Assembly: GCA_977017575.1 (NCBI GenBank)
Contig: CDRNVI010000043.1
Coordinates: 682,001 to 746,000, forward strand
Source: Paramoeba atlantica
Lineage: Eukaryota; Discosea
Direction of reading: 5' to 3'
Length of the DNA stretch: 64,000 bases
The first letter of the stretch is position 1, and every line of letters starts with the position of its first letter. The translations under genes and the position numbers were made by a program. Shown here one piece after another: positions 27,786 to 39,314 of this stretch. Under the pieces are notes generated by a model. That model worked only from the letters and a program-made list of their open reading frames with translations. It ran no database searches and was not told the DNA's origin.

Positions 27786-30700
27786 TTTTTTCTTTTCTTT
27801 ATTTTTTTGAAACTATCCGTAGAAACCAATTTGAACAAACTAATAATACTATAACATTCACTGTCGTTTTTTTTTTCCGTTCCTTTAGATATTATGTATA
27901 TAATAATACATATAGGCATTGAAAAAAACGAAACTATGTTGATACATTTGGCTCAAATGCTGTACCTGCTGCTGCCTTCCGGGGATAAGTGGTTCCGCAA
28001 CTGGGCGTACACTTCCGTCCCATTCAGTTCCTGAAGTAGGAGCTTGAACTCCATTTCAGTTGCTCGACGATTTAAGAGTGCCGCGTCGGATAGGACATGC
28101 AACAGAGATCTCGTATTTTGATGAAGAGAGCCGCAGGACAGCACTGGGATGCACTGAAATGCGAAGTCGGGAATTTTTCCGGATGTCACATATGTATCCC
28201 GTTTCCGCTTGATTGCATCTGTAAGAAGCTGGGAGCAAGATTTCGCTTGATTGGAGTTCGATAGCTCGTGCACCACAGTTAGATCATAAAATATTTCCCC
28301 GGTTGACCAATATATCACCAAATCAGGCCCTGAGCGAAACAGCTGACGTCCGGCACATGTTTTGTCATGAATCATTTTGTTGCTTGGAAACACTTTATTC
28401 TTGCAAATTCCGCATTGCCAAGTCGAAAAAGATCGCGGTTCTTTCTCGCATTGTATACCGGCCTTTTGTGCCAAATCGAAGATATACTTAACCAGCCGAT
28501 TGTGCTTCATTGTGGCATTAAGCCCTGTACATTGGACGCATCCGGGGATGTGCTGCAAAGCTGTTTTGTTGTCGAGTAACATACGACAGCCGGGGCACAG
28601 CAGCGATTTCGGGAGTCGAGGATGAGGCATCCCAAGGCGTGTCATGATTGCAATCTGAAATGCACGCGTGGGTACAAATTTAGCATTAGACTGTAACCAG
28701 TCATAGCTTCCTTTCCGTGTGGTGGCATTTAATATTGTGGCTAGCTTGGGATCGTGATCCTTTAAAGCCTCGTATGCTTTCTGGTGCAATTGCGCGGCTG
28801 TTGTTACTTCATCGATTGGGGCGACCACTGCTGTTTGACTCATTCCATTATCCATGATAGCGGATACGTTACTCACATTGCCCGCCCGAGCAGAAATTGA
28901 GTTTTTGCGCTCTAGAGCTAGGTAACGAGAAGTTTCGTATGACGCCGCACGAATACTATGACATGATGTCAGACCGAGGCCTCCTTTCTTTAGCGGCAGC
29001 CGAGCCAATTCGATTTGCTCTTTGGTCATTTCTCCCAACCACTGGTGCAGCACTTTTTCGACGTTGTTGTCGAAACTGAGAGAGACCGCGTCGGTTAACG
29101 TTGGCTCGTGCACTCTTATGGCGTATTGATGCCTCACATTCATGCTTTTGGAAAGTAGCAAAAGTGAGACATTGTTGGCGCCCATAAGTTTTAATCGGCG
29201 AAAGGCTTCGGTATTCCTGACAAGCTGCTGAAACAAACCCGACTTTACAGATTCATCTTCTCCAAGGTGTGCCCCAAGGATCTTTATAGAATCGTACGCA
29301 GCCTTGACCCCTTCATTTGCAAGCTGTTCTGGAATCGGGATTTTTTCCTGTCCACCGAACCACACGCATTTTCCAGGAGCAAGTTCAATGTTGTGAGCAT
29401 TCACCATTTCTTGGAGCCTTACAAATGCTTTGGCCAATGATTGTGAGTTTTTCGAAGCCATGTTCACGTCATCAATAAATGCATATATTTCGATGTCGGG
29501 AAACTCTTGTTTCAGAATCTCCAATAGTGGCTGCAGGAAGGCGCAGTAGTATAGAGATGCCAGCGGGGAACCTTGCCGCAAACCACATGTGCTGGGAATG
29601 ACTCCGAATAGCGTTCCATCGGATCCGTAATACAGTAGCTCTGAGGGTTGGCCGTATTCAGCGTGAAAGATCCGTTGAAACGGGCGTAGTGTACCACAAG
29701 CAAATACGTGTTTGGCGATATCCGCCCTATTCGGGGAGTTGAAGGCGTTTTTGGCGTCAATGGAAAGAATGACGTGTCCAGACTTAAAACGCTCATGCAG
29801 TCTATGAACGATTTTTTCGCATCCTGCCTTTGACGAAACGCCGTGTTGCAGTGGTGCAAAAAGAGGGCCCAAAGTGTGTTCGTAGCGCTGGAGCAATATA
29901 ACGCCGGCAAGCTTCATAAATATCTCGCCCATTGCCACTGGTCTGACTCCTCCGTTGGATTTAGGAATGGCTACGAGCCGTGCTCGGTTTAATCGAAACA
30001 AAACGCTGTGATCCACGAATCCGTTGATTAGATCCGATATCATATGGGCAAGATTAGTGCATGAGATCTCATCATCGAGCATGAGTTGCACAATCCCGTC
30101 TGTCATTCCAGTTGGGCCAGGGTTTACGCCTTTTGCGAGTCGCTTCCCTGCTTTCCGTAGCTCCTCCGTCATTATCCCGCTAATTATCGGCGCATCCTCC
30201 GGCAAAGAAATTTCGTATTGTCTTTGCGGATGTAAGGCGGCAAGCTTGTCAAGGGTCTCTTCATCCGTTAGTTGCTTTGGTGTAAAGGTCTGATCCAAGA
30301 CCTTGGCCGCCTTGGAAGTACATCCATCCAATACTAGCCTTGTCGCTCGTTTGATGGCTCGTGTATCGCTCAGTGTCTCCTCTTTTCGCTCACCGTCATC
30401 GGGCTCCCGTAACGGGCGCCGTCTTCGCCTTTTTCCACTGTTTTCTCGAACAGTCGCTAGGGATAACTTAATGGCTGATAGCAAACGGTGCCATATTTTT
30501 GTTCTTTGCGTGTGATCGGAATTTATATACTCCTGGACGATGTTCCTCAGCACCACGACAACACACGGAGCGAGGTCAGGGCTTATTGAACGTAGCGTGG
30601 GTATTGGTAACAAATCCACTGATGAATCATCTTTGGCTTTTTCTGGAAAGTTCATCTGATGATTCTCCAGAAACGCATCCCTTTGCACAGTAGTATCGAT

Positions 30701-31790
30701 CGCTGGCGGCGCTTGATGCCACGCTAGTTTATAGATCCGTACGTCCTCTTGTGGAGGTAAAACCCCGGAAAATTGTTCCCCAACTTTGTGACCAACAACG
30801 CCCCGATACGAGATAGATAACTTACCAAATCCTCCACGCTTACTATGTGTTCGAGTGACTTTGCCTATTGAGATGTTAAGCGCACCTTGTTTGTTAAATG
30901 TCCAGGCCACTGTACACATTGCGCCCGGTTTGATTTGCTTCGAATGCGTCCAAATCTCATCCGGCGAGGCCGGAAATTGTGACTCGGGCGTTACATTCTT
31001 CATCAGGTCAAAGGATTTGTTCTCCTCTGTGCTTGGGTCGATTCCGATAAACATGATCGCTGAATTTTTCTCGTTCTGTGACTTCGTTGCATTTGGCTCC
31101 CGCTCGGGTAATTCCGCATCGATTTTGGGACTTGATGGAGACCCCAACTGAGAGAGAAGCTGATCACGTTGGTTCGTTTTTTTCATGGGAGTTTCGGGAG
31201 TGTTGCACTCAAAAAACTGACGTGGCTCATCTGACGGGGAAGACGGCTCTTCAGAAAAAACATCAAAATTGTGAACGTCGTGCACGTAACCATTACCGAT
31301 CCATCTGTATCCTTCAAATCGAGGGTCTTTGGGATCTGGATGCATCTCGATGTTGGTTTCATTGGCGTCATTTGCTACCGTCGGCGGAGTATTCGTGTTC
31401 ACTTGAGAATTCCCGTGATGTGATTTATGACATGTAACCGCTGTTCCATTTGTCGATTCCGCTGTCACGTTCTGGATCCTTATCCGAGTTGAATCATCCT
31501 CGTTTCGCAGTTTCACTGGTGATGGACTGTGGCTGCGATTAGGAAGTTGAGGCAGCTGAATGCTTTGCTGACTGCTTGCAATCGATGTCAAAGTTGAGAC
31601 AGCTGCGCCGCACGTTTTCGCTGCCATGCCGCACGATTTCGTGATAATGGAACTCCATCCATTTACTTGATACAGAGTTTTGCTAATAGGAGAAGATTGG
31701 ACTATGCGCGGTGCTACCGAGGCGTTCTTTCGCTGAGCTTCTCGTTTTTCTTTCTGCATGCGTGTCCACAAATCGTTGAACGTTTGCCTC
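27786..31790 (-). CDS. Family A LINE copy A5, distal part (interrupted by D2)
   Basis: Reads from RRQTFNDLWTRMQKEKR through the conserved domain, RT (AFIDDVNMAS), fingers (CPGCRMLLD) and REL (RSGPDLVIYW..FYDLTVVHE) to the stop at 27,953, then the 3' UTR and an A-run. Its N-terminal part continues at 36,780-37,580 beyond D2. Taken with that half, A5 appears to have been a full copy before D2 inserted; it keeps the zinc-ligand Cys that A3 has lost. The upstream end of the longest frame (MIMLMSGCPRRG) belongs to D2's terminal repeat. Confidence 0.85.
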
Positions 31791-31792
31791 CG

Positions 31793-32770
31793 AAATCCAC
31801 GGCGAGGGCATCCGGACATTAACATAATCAAATCACGAATATGATAAAGTAAAGAAGTATCTAATTGAAAACATAGCTTATGTTGAACGTCTACTTCTCG
31901 TTATGCTATGGTTCCTCTTATGATGCTAGTAGATTTCTCCTATTTCTGAATAACGCGCGCTGTATAAATATTCAAAAAGGGGCCCTGGTACCACACAATT
32001 AAACTCAGAATGTTGAAGAAAAGGGAATACTTTGTGAAGGGGCTTAGCCCCCCACGCTCCGCAGCCGTGGCTGGGGGTTGGTGGGTGGGCTTCGAAAACG
32101 TGTAAATAAACTTTGAAGAATAGCCTTCACACAACACAAAATCAACAAACAGAGCAATATTTCTACCAGAAACAATACATACATATTATCAATAATTTCA
32201 CTTGAAATGTAATCATATAAAAGCTTAAAATACAGCGCGTACAATGCCCGCCGGCCACGTAAGTAAATAGCCCTCGCCTAAATTTCTTACCGTAAACTTT
32301 TAGAAATCCACGGCGAGGGCATCCGGACATTAACATAATCAAATCACGAATATGATAAAGTAAAGAAGTATCTAATTGAAAACATAGCTTATGTTGAACG
32401 TCTACTTCTCGTTATGCTATGGTTCCTCTTATGATGCTAGTAGATTTCTCCTATTTCTGAATAACGCGCGCTGTATAAATATTCAAAAAGGGGCCCTGGT
32501 ACCACACAATTAAACTCAGAATGTTGAAGAAAAGGGAATACTTTGTGAAGGGGCTTAGCCCCCCACGCTCCGCAGCCGCCAACCCGCTCACTCGTAATGA
32601 ATTCCTTGTCACTGGTAACTAAAATCACTACCTGTATGAAGAATGCTCGAAAATTGACCAGACTTTCGTAGCGTCTCCAAAACCTAAACGAAACTATTTT
32701 TTTTTTTTTTTTTTTATTATTATTATTATTCTATATAAACTAAATTTCATATAAATACGGTTGAATCGAA
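31793..32770 (-). repeat. D2 3' repeat module and 3' non-coding end
   Basis: 31,793-32,070 and 32,305-32,580 are near-identical. Between them sits 32,090-32,304, identical to the 5' repeat at 36,566-36,779. 32,581-32,770 is a short 3' UTR with a T-run followed by TTATTATTATTATT at about 32,697-32,730. No other gene is present. Confidence 0.8.
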
Positions 32771-34700
32771 CTATCGTGCAAAATTCCTACTGACCGGGTC
32801 TGCCGGGTTGTCTTTCGTTGAGACGTAATCGGCCTTGATGCAGACGCCCCGGTCCTTCGCCCATTGCAAAACCTTACCGAGTTGGTTTGATATTCCTCCT
32901 GATTTTGAAATTTTTCTGTTTAGCGCTGCTTGGCACGAAGTGTTATCTACCCATAATTGCAAGCACGTGCCCCGGGTGAAATGTCTCTCCAACTTCTGGA
33001 GGGAAAGTCTAACGGCTGTCGCTTCTGCCCTATTTACTTCGTATTGCCAAGAGGATTTCCATTGCCCCCCCACGATGATCACTTCGCCTGAATCGAGGTA
33101 GAGGATGCCTCCCCATCCTTTCGCTGAGGCGTCTGTATACAAATTATGCTCCCGGGGAGCTATTTCAGGATGCGGGAGAGGTTCAACCGGTATGTTCCTA
33201 ACAAGTTCATTTCGCCACTGCCGTAGCATATCTCGTATTTTGTTCGGTAGATCCACTACCTCTTCGGCCATCTCCGGCATGCGGTTTAACAAGTTTATGC
33301 GGCGTTGACATATTTTAAGGGCGAAATAGTATTTTGGAATAATAATTCCCACTACTGAGGAGCAGTACAGGAGGCGCCCCACCGTCGCCTCGAGCTCCAG
33401 AAATGTAGTACGTGTAAATTGATCCTTCTCCAATTTTGCGACAACTTTGGGTCCCAGGTTGACCTTGTGTACGCGATGGTCGTACCTAACACCGTTAAAT
33501 ACGTACTCCTTCATGGGAAGGAGTCCCGAGTCTTTAAAGCGCGCTCCTGTCTCTTGCGCGCGGTCATCAACCCATTTCTTGTACTGACAGGCCTGCTGAT
33601 CTGTACCAGCAAACCGTACACCGTCCACGTAGATATCTAATGCGCCTTGTGAAAAGGTTGATTTACAGTATCCCTTCATACCGGCGATCGTAGCCGTGAC
33701 TGTGTGCATCAATTCCGGGGCGCACCGATGCCCCATCGGCAAAACGCGCATTTCATACAACACCCCCGTGTCTGAATAAAACCGAAATTTTTGACGACAT
33801 TCCTGCGGAATCGAGATTTGATAAAAACCACATACTAGGTCCCTCTTCAGACCTGACTGCGCCTTAACTCTATGCAAATATTTAGATGGATGTAGTAGGG
33901 GTACCTGAGGAACGTATTCACTCAGCCGAGCGTTGTCAGAACGCGTCCAAGAAATAAATCGTCGACGTTGCTTGCCCTCATCGTCCGTTTCAATTACCGT
34001 GAAAGGAACCAGAAATTGCATTGAGGGACGTTTGTTTTCTTCCTTTTCGGATACCGCAGAAATAATACCATGCTTAAGTAAGAGCTCGTGATCTGTATGG
34101 CTCAAACTTCCTTTCATACGAGGAGATGTTTCAGGGCAAGATGGCATGCGTAATAATTCTTTCCAAACCTGTTCGAATCTTGAGGCGGTAGCTGTAGACA
34201 TCCAGCTTCGAATTTTATTCATGTCAATAGTTGGAACTCCCGGCTTGACGTGTAACGGAATATGAAAGTCCTTCGGCTTTGCTAACTTAGAACTCCGGCG
34301 TGCACAAACTAATGTATGTCGTTTTAAGTAAGGGACTTCTTTATAACACTCTTGCATTTCTACTGGAGAAAGGGTCCGGGCAATCGCGCTGACACTCGGT
34401 GCGTGCCCAGTGCTCTTGCTGTCGTCAACTGCTGAGCATTGTATCGGAGAAGACTCTCTAAGCTCAGATGCTTTGTGAGGATTTGCACCTCCGGCAAGTT
34501 GAGGTGGCCGTTGGCGACTTCCTGAAGTAGATACGTTACAGCCCCCCGTTTTATAGAGTGGGTGCCATACCCGTTTCCTAGCACCCTTCTTATTTCGTGG
34601 TCCATCTCTCGAACTGTGGTCCTGCACAGTTTTTGGTTTTTCGGAAGGCGTCTCAAGTAATTCGCTATTTGCTCTGTCCCCGGTCCTGATATTATGGCGT
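32771..34700 (-). CDS. D2 RT and RNase H region
   Basis: The frame is open from 35,443, but recognisable RT begins near 34,300. Visible: FLVPFTVIETD, KAQSGLKRDLVCGFYQISIP, EMRVLPMGHRCAPELM, ALDIYVDGVRFAG; then RNase H with LYTDASAKGWGGILYL, EVNRAEATAVRLSL and LWVDNTSCQAAL, ending STKDNPADPVSR. This matches the DIRS/VIPER-type RT-RNase H. The upstream part overlaps the recombinase frame. Confidence 0.7.
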
Positions 34701-35517
34701 GCATGTATGGGCGGTATGGATTGAGACGTGTTGTCTTTGTGCTTCTTCCCCAATAAATCACGATTTCCTGCTCGGCAATGCTCAGAAATTGGTCGGCCTG
34801 TAGCTCGGCGACTTCCGTCCAGCGCGCTGCAGCCTTCCAGCAAATCAAGATTGCGATGGCCTGTGATGGCGTGACGCTTTTGTAAAGTTTCGTTAGCAGA
34901 TACTGTGTTAGAGGTTGCATCTGTCGATGAGGTTCGAGAGCTCCCTGCGCTTGCAGCGCCTTTGAGTATAATTTCAGAGGAATTGTGTTTTCGTTCATTA
35001 GAGTGTACATCGTATGCAACCCGCGGGCGTACGCTAATCTTGTCGACATTGCCAATTTTTGTGCATCGAGGAATAAAACGGCGTTGAGAGCGGAAGGCTG
35101 TATCATTTTTACTCGACAAAAGTCCTCCATTCGACTCCATATTGCCTCTCTCGACCTCCACGTAGTGTGAGCCCACATGGGACGAATTGCGTCTCGTAGC
35201 ACCGGAGCGTTCGCGTCCTCGGTCTGGATCCCTAACATTTTGTTTGTCAACATAACGCGTCTCACTCTTGCTGTCATCGGCAACTCGGCGCGGTTCGAAC
35301 TTCTCTTCACACATATATGATCCGTCAAGCTTGCGTTTTGACTTGTCTGTGTCACGAGTAACGGCCTCCTGGCCCTCTTCTGATTTCCGTCGGTGCTCAC
35401 ATATCGAGCACCGTTCCATACAAACTTTATGCGCGAAGCGCACAAGTATCCTGGCAATTTCGCTCGCTGCCTCTTCAAGGCTCGAGCACGAGTAGGAATT
35501 TTTGGGGTGGGGGACAA
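34360..35517 (-). CDS. D2 tyrosine recombinase
   Basis: About 385 residues. Signature: KAAARWTEVAELQADQF around the first Arg, YGTHSIKRGAVTYL for the His/Arg box, and LTKHLSLESLLRYN carrying the final His and Tyr. It lies directly downstream of the gag-like frame and overlaps the RT frame. It would join circular element DNA to the target. Confidence 0.8.
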   Translation of the reverse strand: MSPTPKIPTRARALKRQRAKLPGYLCASRIKFVWNGARYVSTDGNQKRARRPLLVTQTSQNASLTDHICVKRSSNRAELPMTARVRRVMLTNKMLGIQTEDANAPVLRDAIRPMWAHTTWRSREAIWSRMEDFCRVKMIQPSALNAVLFLDAQKLAMSTRLAYARGLHTMYTLMNENTIPLKLYSKALQAQGALEPHRQMQPLTQYLLTKLYKSVTPSQAIAILICWKAAARWTEVAELQADQFLSIAEQEIVIYWGRSTKTTRLNPYRPYMHAIISGPGTEQIANYLRRLPKNQKLCRTTVREMDHEIRRVLGNGYGTHSIKRGAVTYLLQEVANGHLNLPEVQILTKHLSLESLLRYNAQQLTTARALGTHRVSARLPGPFLQ

Positions 35518-35520
35518 TCC

Positions 35521-36564
35521 CTATTGGATCGTCCGTCTTTCGCCGCGACGGAACGTTGTCTGCGTCTGTGCAGCGCCACTCGCCACCCCCCGGGAGAAAA
35601 CCGGTTGACGTAGCTGGGGACAGTTCGCTCGTATATGCCCAGGAGCACGACAGTTATAGCACAGTTGCTGCTGCCCTTGGCGACGATTTATACGTGTTTG
35701 CTTCAATTGCTCTTCGAGCATCGTTTTACCATAAACGTCTTCGGGGGTAGAGACCTGGTGGAGTCTTTGCTGTACGCGCTCTACCGGCGCACCCGCAGCA
35801 GCCCAGTAATGATTACGGAGTTCTTCAATCAAGCCAGTTGCAATTTCATAAAAATATCCTGTTGACCAGTCTTGCAGCTGACGAGCTGCGTAGATCCACT
35901 TTGTCAGAAGTTGGAACAGTCGTTCTCGCGCAGGCGGGGGATTAAAACGAACTCCTAACTCCGGGGTGTCCCGTAACTCGCGGATCAACTCACGCGGTTT
36001 AAACTCATCTTCTGACTCCACCCAAGGGCCCCACGTCTTCGGAATCACCGGGGAAAAATCCTTGGGGTCCGACACCGGTACGCGCGCGATGGAAGTTACA
36101 GGGTTTTCCACATGCTCCCCCCCGGGCATCCTGGCCTGGACCTTCGCAAGTTCGATGGAGAAATAGTGTATGTCAGGAAACGGAAACCCGTACTCAACAT
36201 CAGGCTCGTCGTCCCACCGGGCCTTCAACTCACTCCCCACCGGGTCTTCGGGATTGAGAAAATAAACTCGTCCCGTGACAGTGTGGCGCGCGTTGTCGTC
36301 CTTGTGTCCCCAAATAGCGCGAATCCATACGCGGTGGCCCCGGGTAAGTAAAAAACGGACTTTTTGCGAAAAATCGGACTTTGCGGAATCACTAAGCGGG
36401 GTCGCTATATCCTCTCCTTGCAATATACCCTCAACCTGGTCAGGGTTGAGAGTATGACGGGTCGCCCGAGGAGAACTGCGAGGAGACTCAGGAGGTACCG
36501 GATCAGGGCTGCGTGCACGTCCGAGTGATATCGCTCTAGAAACCGCGCTCACAATGCGTGACAT
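35521..36564 (-). CDS. D2 gag-like region with zinc knuckle
   Basis: Starts at MSRIVSAVSRAISLG directly after the A1 repeat (36,564); frame further upstream lies in the repeat. Near the C-terminus it has CYNCRAPGHIRANC, a CCHC knuckle typical of Gag nucleocapsid, followed by an Arg-rich tail. The middle (about 60-300) is mixed helical with conserved-looking Trp residues but no family I can name. Confidence 0.7.
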   Translation of the reverse strand: MSRIVSAVSRAISLGRARSPDPVPPESPRSSPRATRHTLNPDQVEGILQGEDIATPLSDSAKSDFSQKVRFLLTRGHRVWIRAIWGHKDDNARHTVTGRVYFLNPEDPVGSELKARWDDEPDVEYGFPFPDIHYFSIELAKVQARMPGGEHVENPVTSIARVPVSDPKDFSPVIPKTWGPWVESEDEFKPRELIRELRDTPELGVRFNPPPARERLFQLLTKWIYAARQLQDWSTGYFYEIATGLIEELRNHYWAAAGAPVERVQQRLHQVSTPEDVYGKTMLEEQLKQTRINRRQGQQQLCYNCRAPGHIRANCPQLRQPVFSRGVASGAAQTQTTFRRGERRTIQ

Positions 36565-36779
36565 TCTTCGAAAACGTGTAAATAAACTTTGAAGAATAGC
36601 CTTCACACAACACAAAATCAACAAACAGAGCAATATTTCTACCAGAAACAATACATACATATTATCAATAATTTCACTTGAAATGTAATCATATAAAAGC
36701 TTAAAATACAGCGCGTACAATGCCCGCCGGCCACGTAAGTAAATAGCCCTCGCCTAAATTTCTTACCGTAAACTTTTAG

Positions 36780-37580
36780 AATGTTTGACTTTGAAATTGT
36801 AATTTTCATGGTTTTCTGAGACCTGATGTTTGGTGATTCTGATGCGACGTTTGGCGTAACGTTTGTCGACGAGAGCGATGGTGGAAATTCTGAATCTTTT
36901 CGTGAAACCGCAACTGGTATTGTTCTTTGTGGCGTGACCATCTCGTGAGCCTTGCGGTGCGAGAATCCTTTAGGCGGTTGAGGCGTCTCCGTTGAAGCAC
37001 CTTGTGGGGGAGAGGGGCTCAGTCGGATTAGCTGTGGTGAGGCGAGCGGGGGTGGCATAGGGCGCGGTAGAGCTGAGGGGGCGGAGGAGTTCAGAAGCGG
37101 CGGAGAATGGAGCGGTCGACGATTACGTGCGGCTCTCGTTGGAAACCGTGAAGGGAAGTGCGCCGCAAGGGTATCATAGAAGGAGGGTTTCTTTGCCATA
37201 ATTTTGTCAGGTTGACTTGGTGGTGAGCTCGGCTGCGGTAGTGTTGTTGGCTGCGGTGGCGGTAATGGTGGCGGCTGTGGAAGCGTTCCCGGTGACAGCG
37301 GTGTCGTTGGCAATGGCGGTGGCTGTCGCATGGTTCGGGACGGCGATGGCGTCTTTGGTGATTCCATTCGTTCTAGTCGCATCTCTGTACTCGGATGTGT
37401 GGAATTCAAGGACGGGGACGGCGTCTGCGGGGGATGCGGGGGGGATTTCTGCGGGGGCGGCGCACCTAGCGGAGAGTTCGTGGTTAGTCCTGTTCTCTTT
37501 TTGCGCCGGGTGACAGGCAGAGGCAAAATCTCAGGAGCTACTCCCGATTCTTTCGCCTTGGAGCGGGTGACCACTCCCAT
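36780..37580 (-). CDS. Family A LINE copy A5, N-terminal part
   Basis: From MGVVTRSKAKESG to KTMKITISKSNI, 267 codons, Pro/Ser-rich with basic clusters (RRKKRT, RAARNRRP). It differs from A3 at one residue (PSLSS for PWLSS). The frame then runs into D2's 5' repeat. The insertion point, compared with uninterrupted A3 near 16,757, is at GAA within CTCCGAATGTTTG. Confidence 0.85.
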
Positions 37581-37613
37581 AGAAATGTAGAAAGTAAGAG
37601 GTAATAATTCAAC

Positions 37614-39127
37614 AAACTCTTTGCAATCTCGTCGCGTGAAGGGCTATTAAAAGCGTTCTTCATATCCAACGAGAGGATAGCACACCCTTCCATATATCGT
37701 CGATTGAGTTCGTGAACAATAGTCTCGCAGCCAGCGCTTTTGTTATATTATTATTATTAGCCAGCGCGACTCATTACCCCATGCTGCATCGGCAGGAAAA
37801 GCTTTTCAAATTTATGTTCGTTACGCAGAAGAAGGATTAGTCCAGCCAACTTGAGAAAAATTTCTCCCATTGCCACCGGTCGAACGGCTTGAGCTGTTTT
37901 AGGGAGTGCAACTAAGCGTGCTCTCCGCAGTCTGCGCATTACATCCTTGGAGAGCATTCCGTTAATTAAATCGCACATCATGTGGCTTAGACTCGTGCAA
38001 CAGATCTCATCGTCCAAGAGCAGACGAATGATGGCCTCTGTGGTACCGGATGGACCTGGGGCGGCGCCTTTTGCGAGTCTCTTTCCTGCTTCTCGGAGTT
38101 CATGGGGCGGGATACATGCTACCTTCGGGGCGTCGGTGGGAAGCTCAAAAGAAATCGGTAAAGATGGGTGTAGTTTTTGTAATTGAGACAATTTTTCTTC
38201 GTCCCCTAATGATGTTTCGGTGATGTCTTGATCTAACACGCGCGTCGCTTTCTTAATCGCTCCTTCCAAAACCAGTCGTGTCGCTTTTTTGACTGCTCTC
38301 AGATCTTTAGCCTTTTGCTCCACTTCACTGTTTCCTGCGTTCGTCTCCTGAGTTTGAATTGGGCGGCGACGACGCTTTTTTCCAATGAGATGGCGCACTG
38401 TAGCTAACGAATGTTTCATTGCCGACATGGTTCTGTGCCAGATTTGATTTCGTTGGTCGTAAGAAGAATCTGCGTAATCCCGCATTATGTCACGATAGAT
38501 AGAGACAACACAGGGCACAAACTCTGAACTGACAGTCCGCATGGTTGGCATTGGATCGAAATCCAAGTCTGCTTCCGTATGAGAAAATCCTTGATTACTG
38601 GGAATTCCTTTAGCGTCCACATCAATTCTGCTTTTTGAATCCTTTCGATGTAGCCATTGTATTGAATAAACTCTCACATTAGAATTGGGAGGAATGAACC
38701 CACGAAATTGCTCGCCGCATTTGTACCCTTCTATACCTTCATACTGGAGAGACATCCGTCCGATTCCGGCACGCTTCTTAACCGACTTAACCACCCCTTT
38801 CGATATATTCAGCTGCGAGGAATCGCTGAAGCACCATGCCATCAAGCACGAGTCCCCTTGTTTCGCCGTTTTTGATGAATCCCAGATGGTATCCGGTGCC
38901 AGTGGAAACTGCTCCGTTGGGTTTATCGACTTATTCAACTTCTCTATCATCTCGGCCTCCTTGGCAACTTCTATGACAGACTCTGTTTCAGCAGGAAGTT
39001 CAAAGTTCGGCATCGTGATATTGTTTTCGTCAACTACCTCGTGCAGTGTCGTAGACCCGTCAACCCTTCCCGTGCTCAATAGGGTGTCCTCAGGAGTTAA
39101 ACAGTCGGCGTATGTCTGACATTCGAC
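37614..39127 (-). pseudogene. Family A copy C2, inverted 5' half
   Basis: Duplicate of C1 (17,585-19,127) with the same domain order and the same DEIAKR end. It additionally carries the 21-bp insertion at 37,738-37,758 in the RT region (after HGVMSRAG), which breaks the frame there. It pairs with the plus-strand half at 39,296-41,056. Confidence 0.8.
37738..37758 (+). mobile_element. 21-bp micro-insertion of an E-type LINE tail
   Basis: Inserted bases TTTTGTTATATTATTATTATT, flanked by the 9-bp duplication AGCCAGCGC (37,729-37,737 and 37,759-37,767). The empty site is present in copy 1 near 17,700. The inserted bases match the 3' end of E1 (TTTTGTTATTATT.. at about 58,836-58,861), so this is a nearly tail-only, extremely 5'-truncated insertion. 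Confidence 0.75.
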
Positions 39128-39314
39128 ATCTGCGTCTTCCGTTTGCTTTCCGGATAGTCGCTAACGAGTATTTCATTGCAGACAAGGTCCGGTGCCATAT
39201 GCGATTGCGCTGGGGGTATTGACATTCCGCGTAGTCACGTACAATATCACGATAGATGGCAATCACACTCGGTATGAATTCATAACACTCCACAAAGAGC
39301 GGCCATTGCACGGG
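39128..39314 (-). pseudogene. Short family A fragment at the C2 inversion joint
   Basis: Same fragment as 19,128-19,255: FIPSVIAIYRDIVRDYAE, IWHRTLSAMKYSLATIRK. It lies between the inverted 5' half and the plus-strand 3' half of C2. It is minus strand and from a different family A copy. Confidence 0.65.

Larger units (their letters stand above)
31793..36779 (-). mobile_element. YR retroelement D2 with split direct repeats (looks whole)
   Basis: Minus-sense order: A1 (36,779-36,566), coding region, B1 (32,580-32,305), A2 (32,304-32,090), B2 (about 32,070-31,793). A1 equals A2 and B1 equals B2. The outer edges read AATCCACGGCGAGGGC and GCCCTCGCCTAAATTTC, which are partly complementary. At the A2-B2 boundary lies CCCACCCACCAACCCCC, conserved in D3 and D4. 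Copy 1 gives the empty site: no target duplication beyond about three shared bases (GAA), as expected for YR insertion. It carries gag-like, YR and RT/RNase H regions. Younger than the tandem duplication. Confidence 0.8.

Noticed and set aside
31793-32304. Short non-autonomous YR element next to a full one (also at 22,427-22,733 and 46,028-46,446)
   Set aside because: The same L-R-L order in three lineages is explained more simply as the B1-A2-B2 end of a single split-repeat element.
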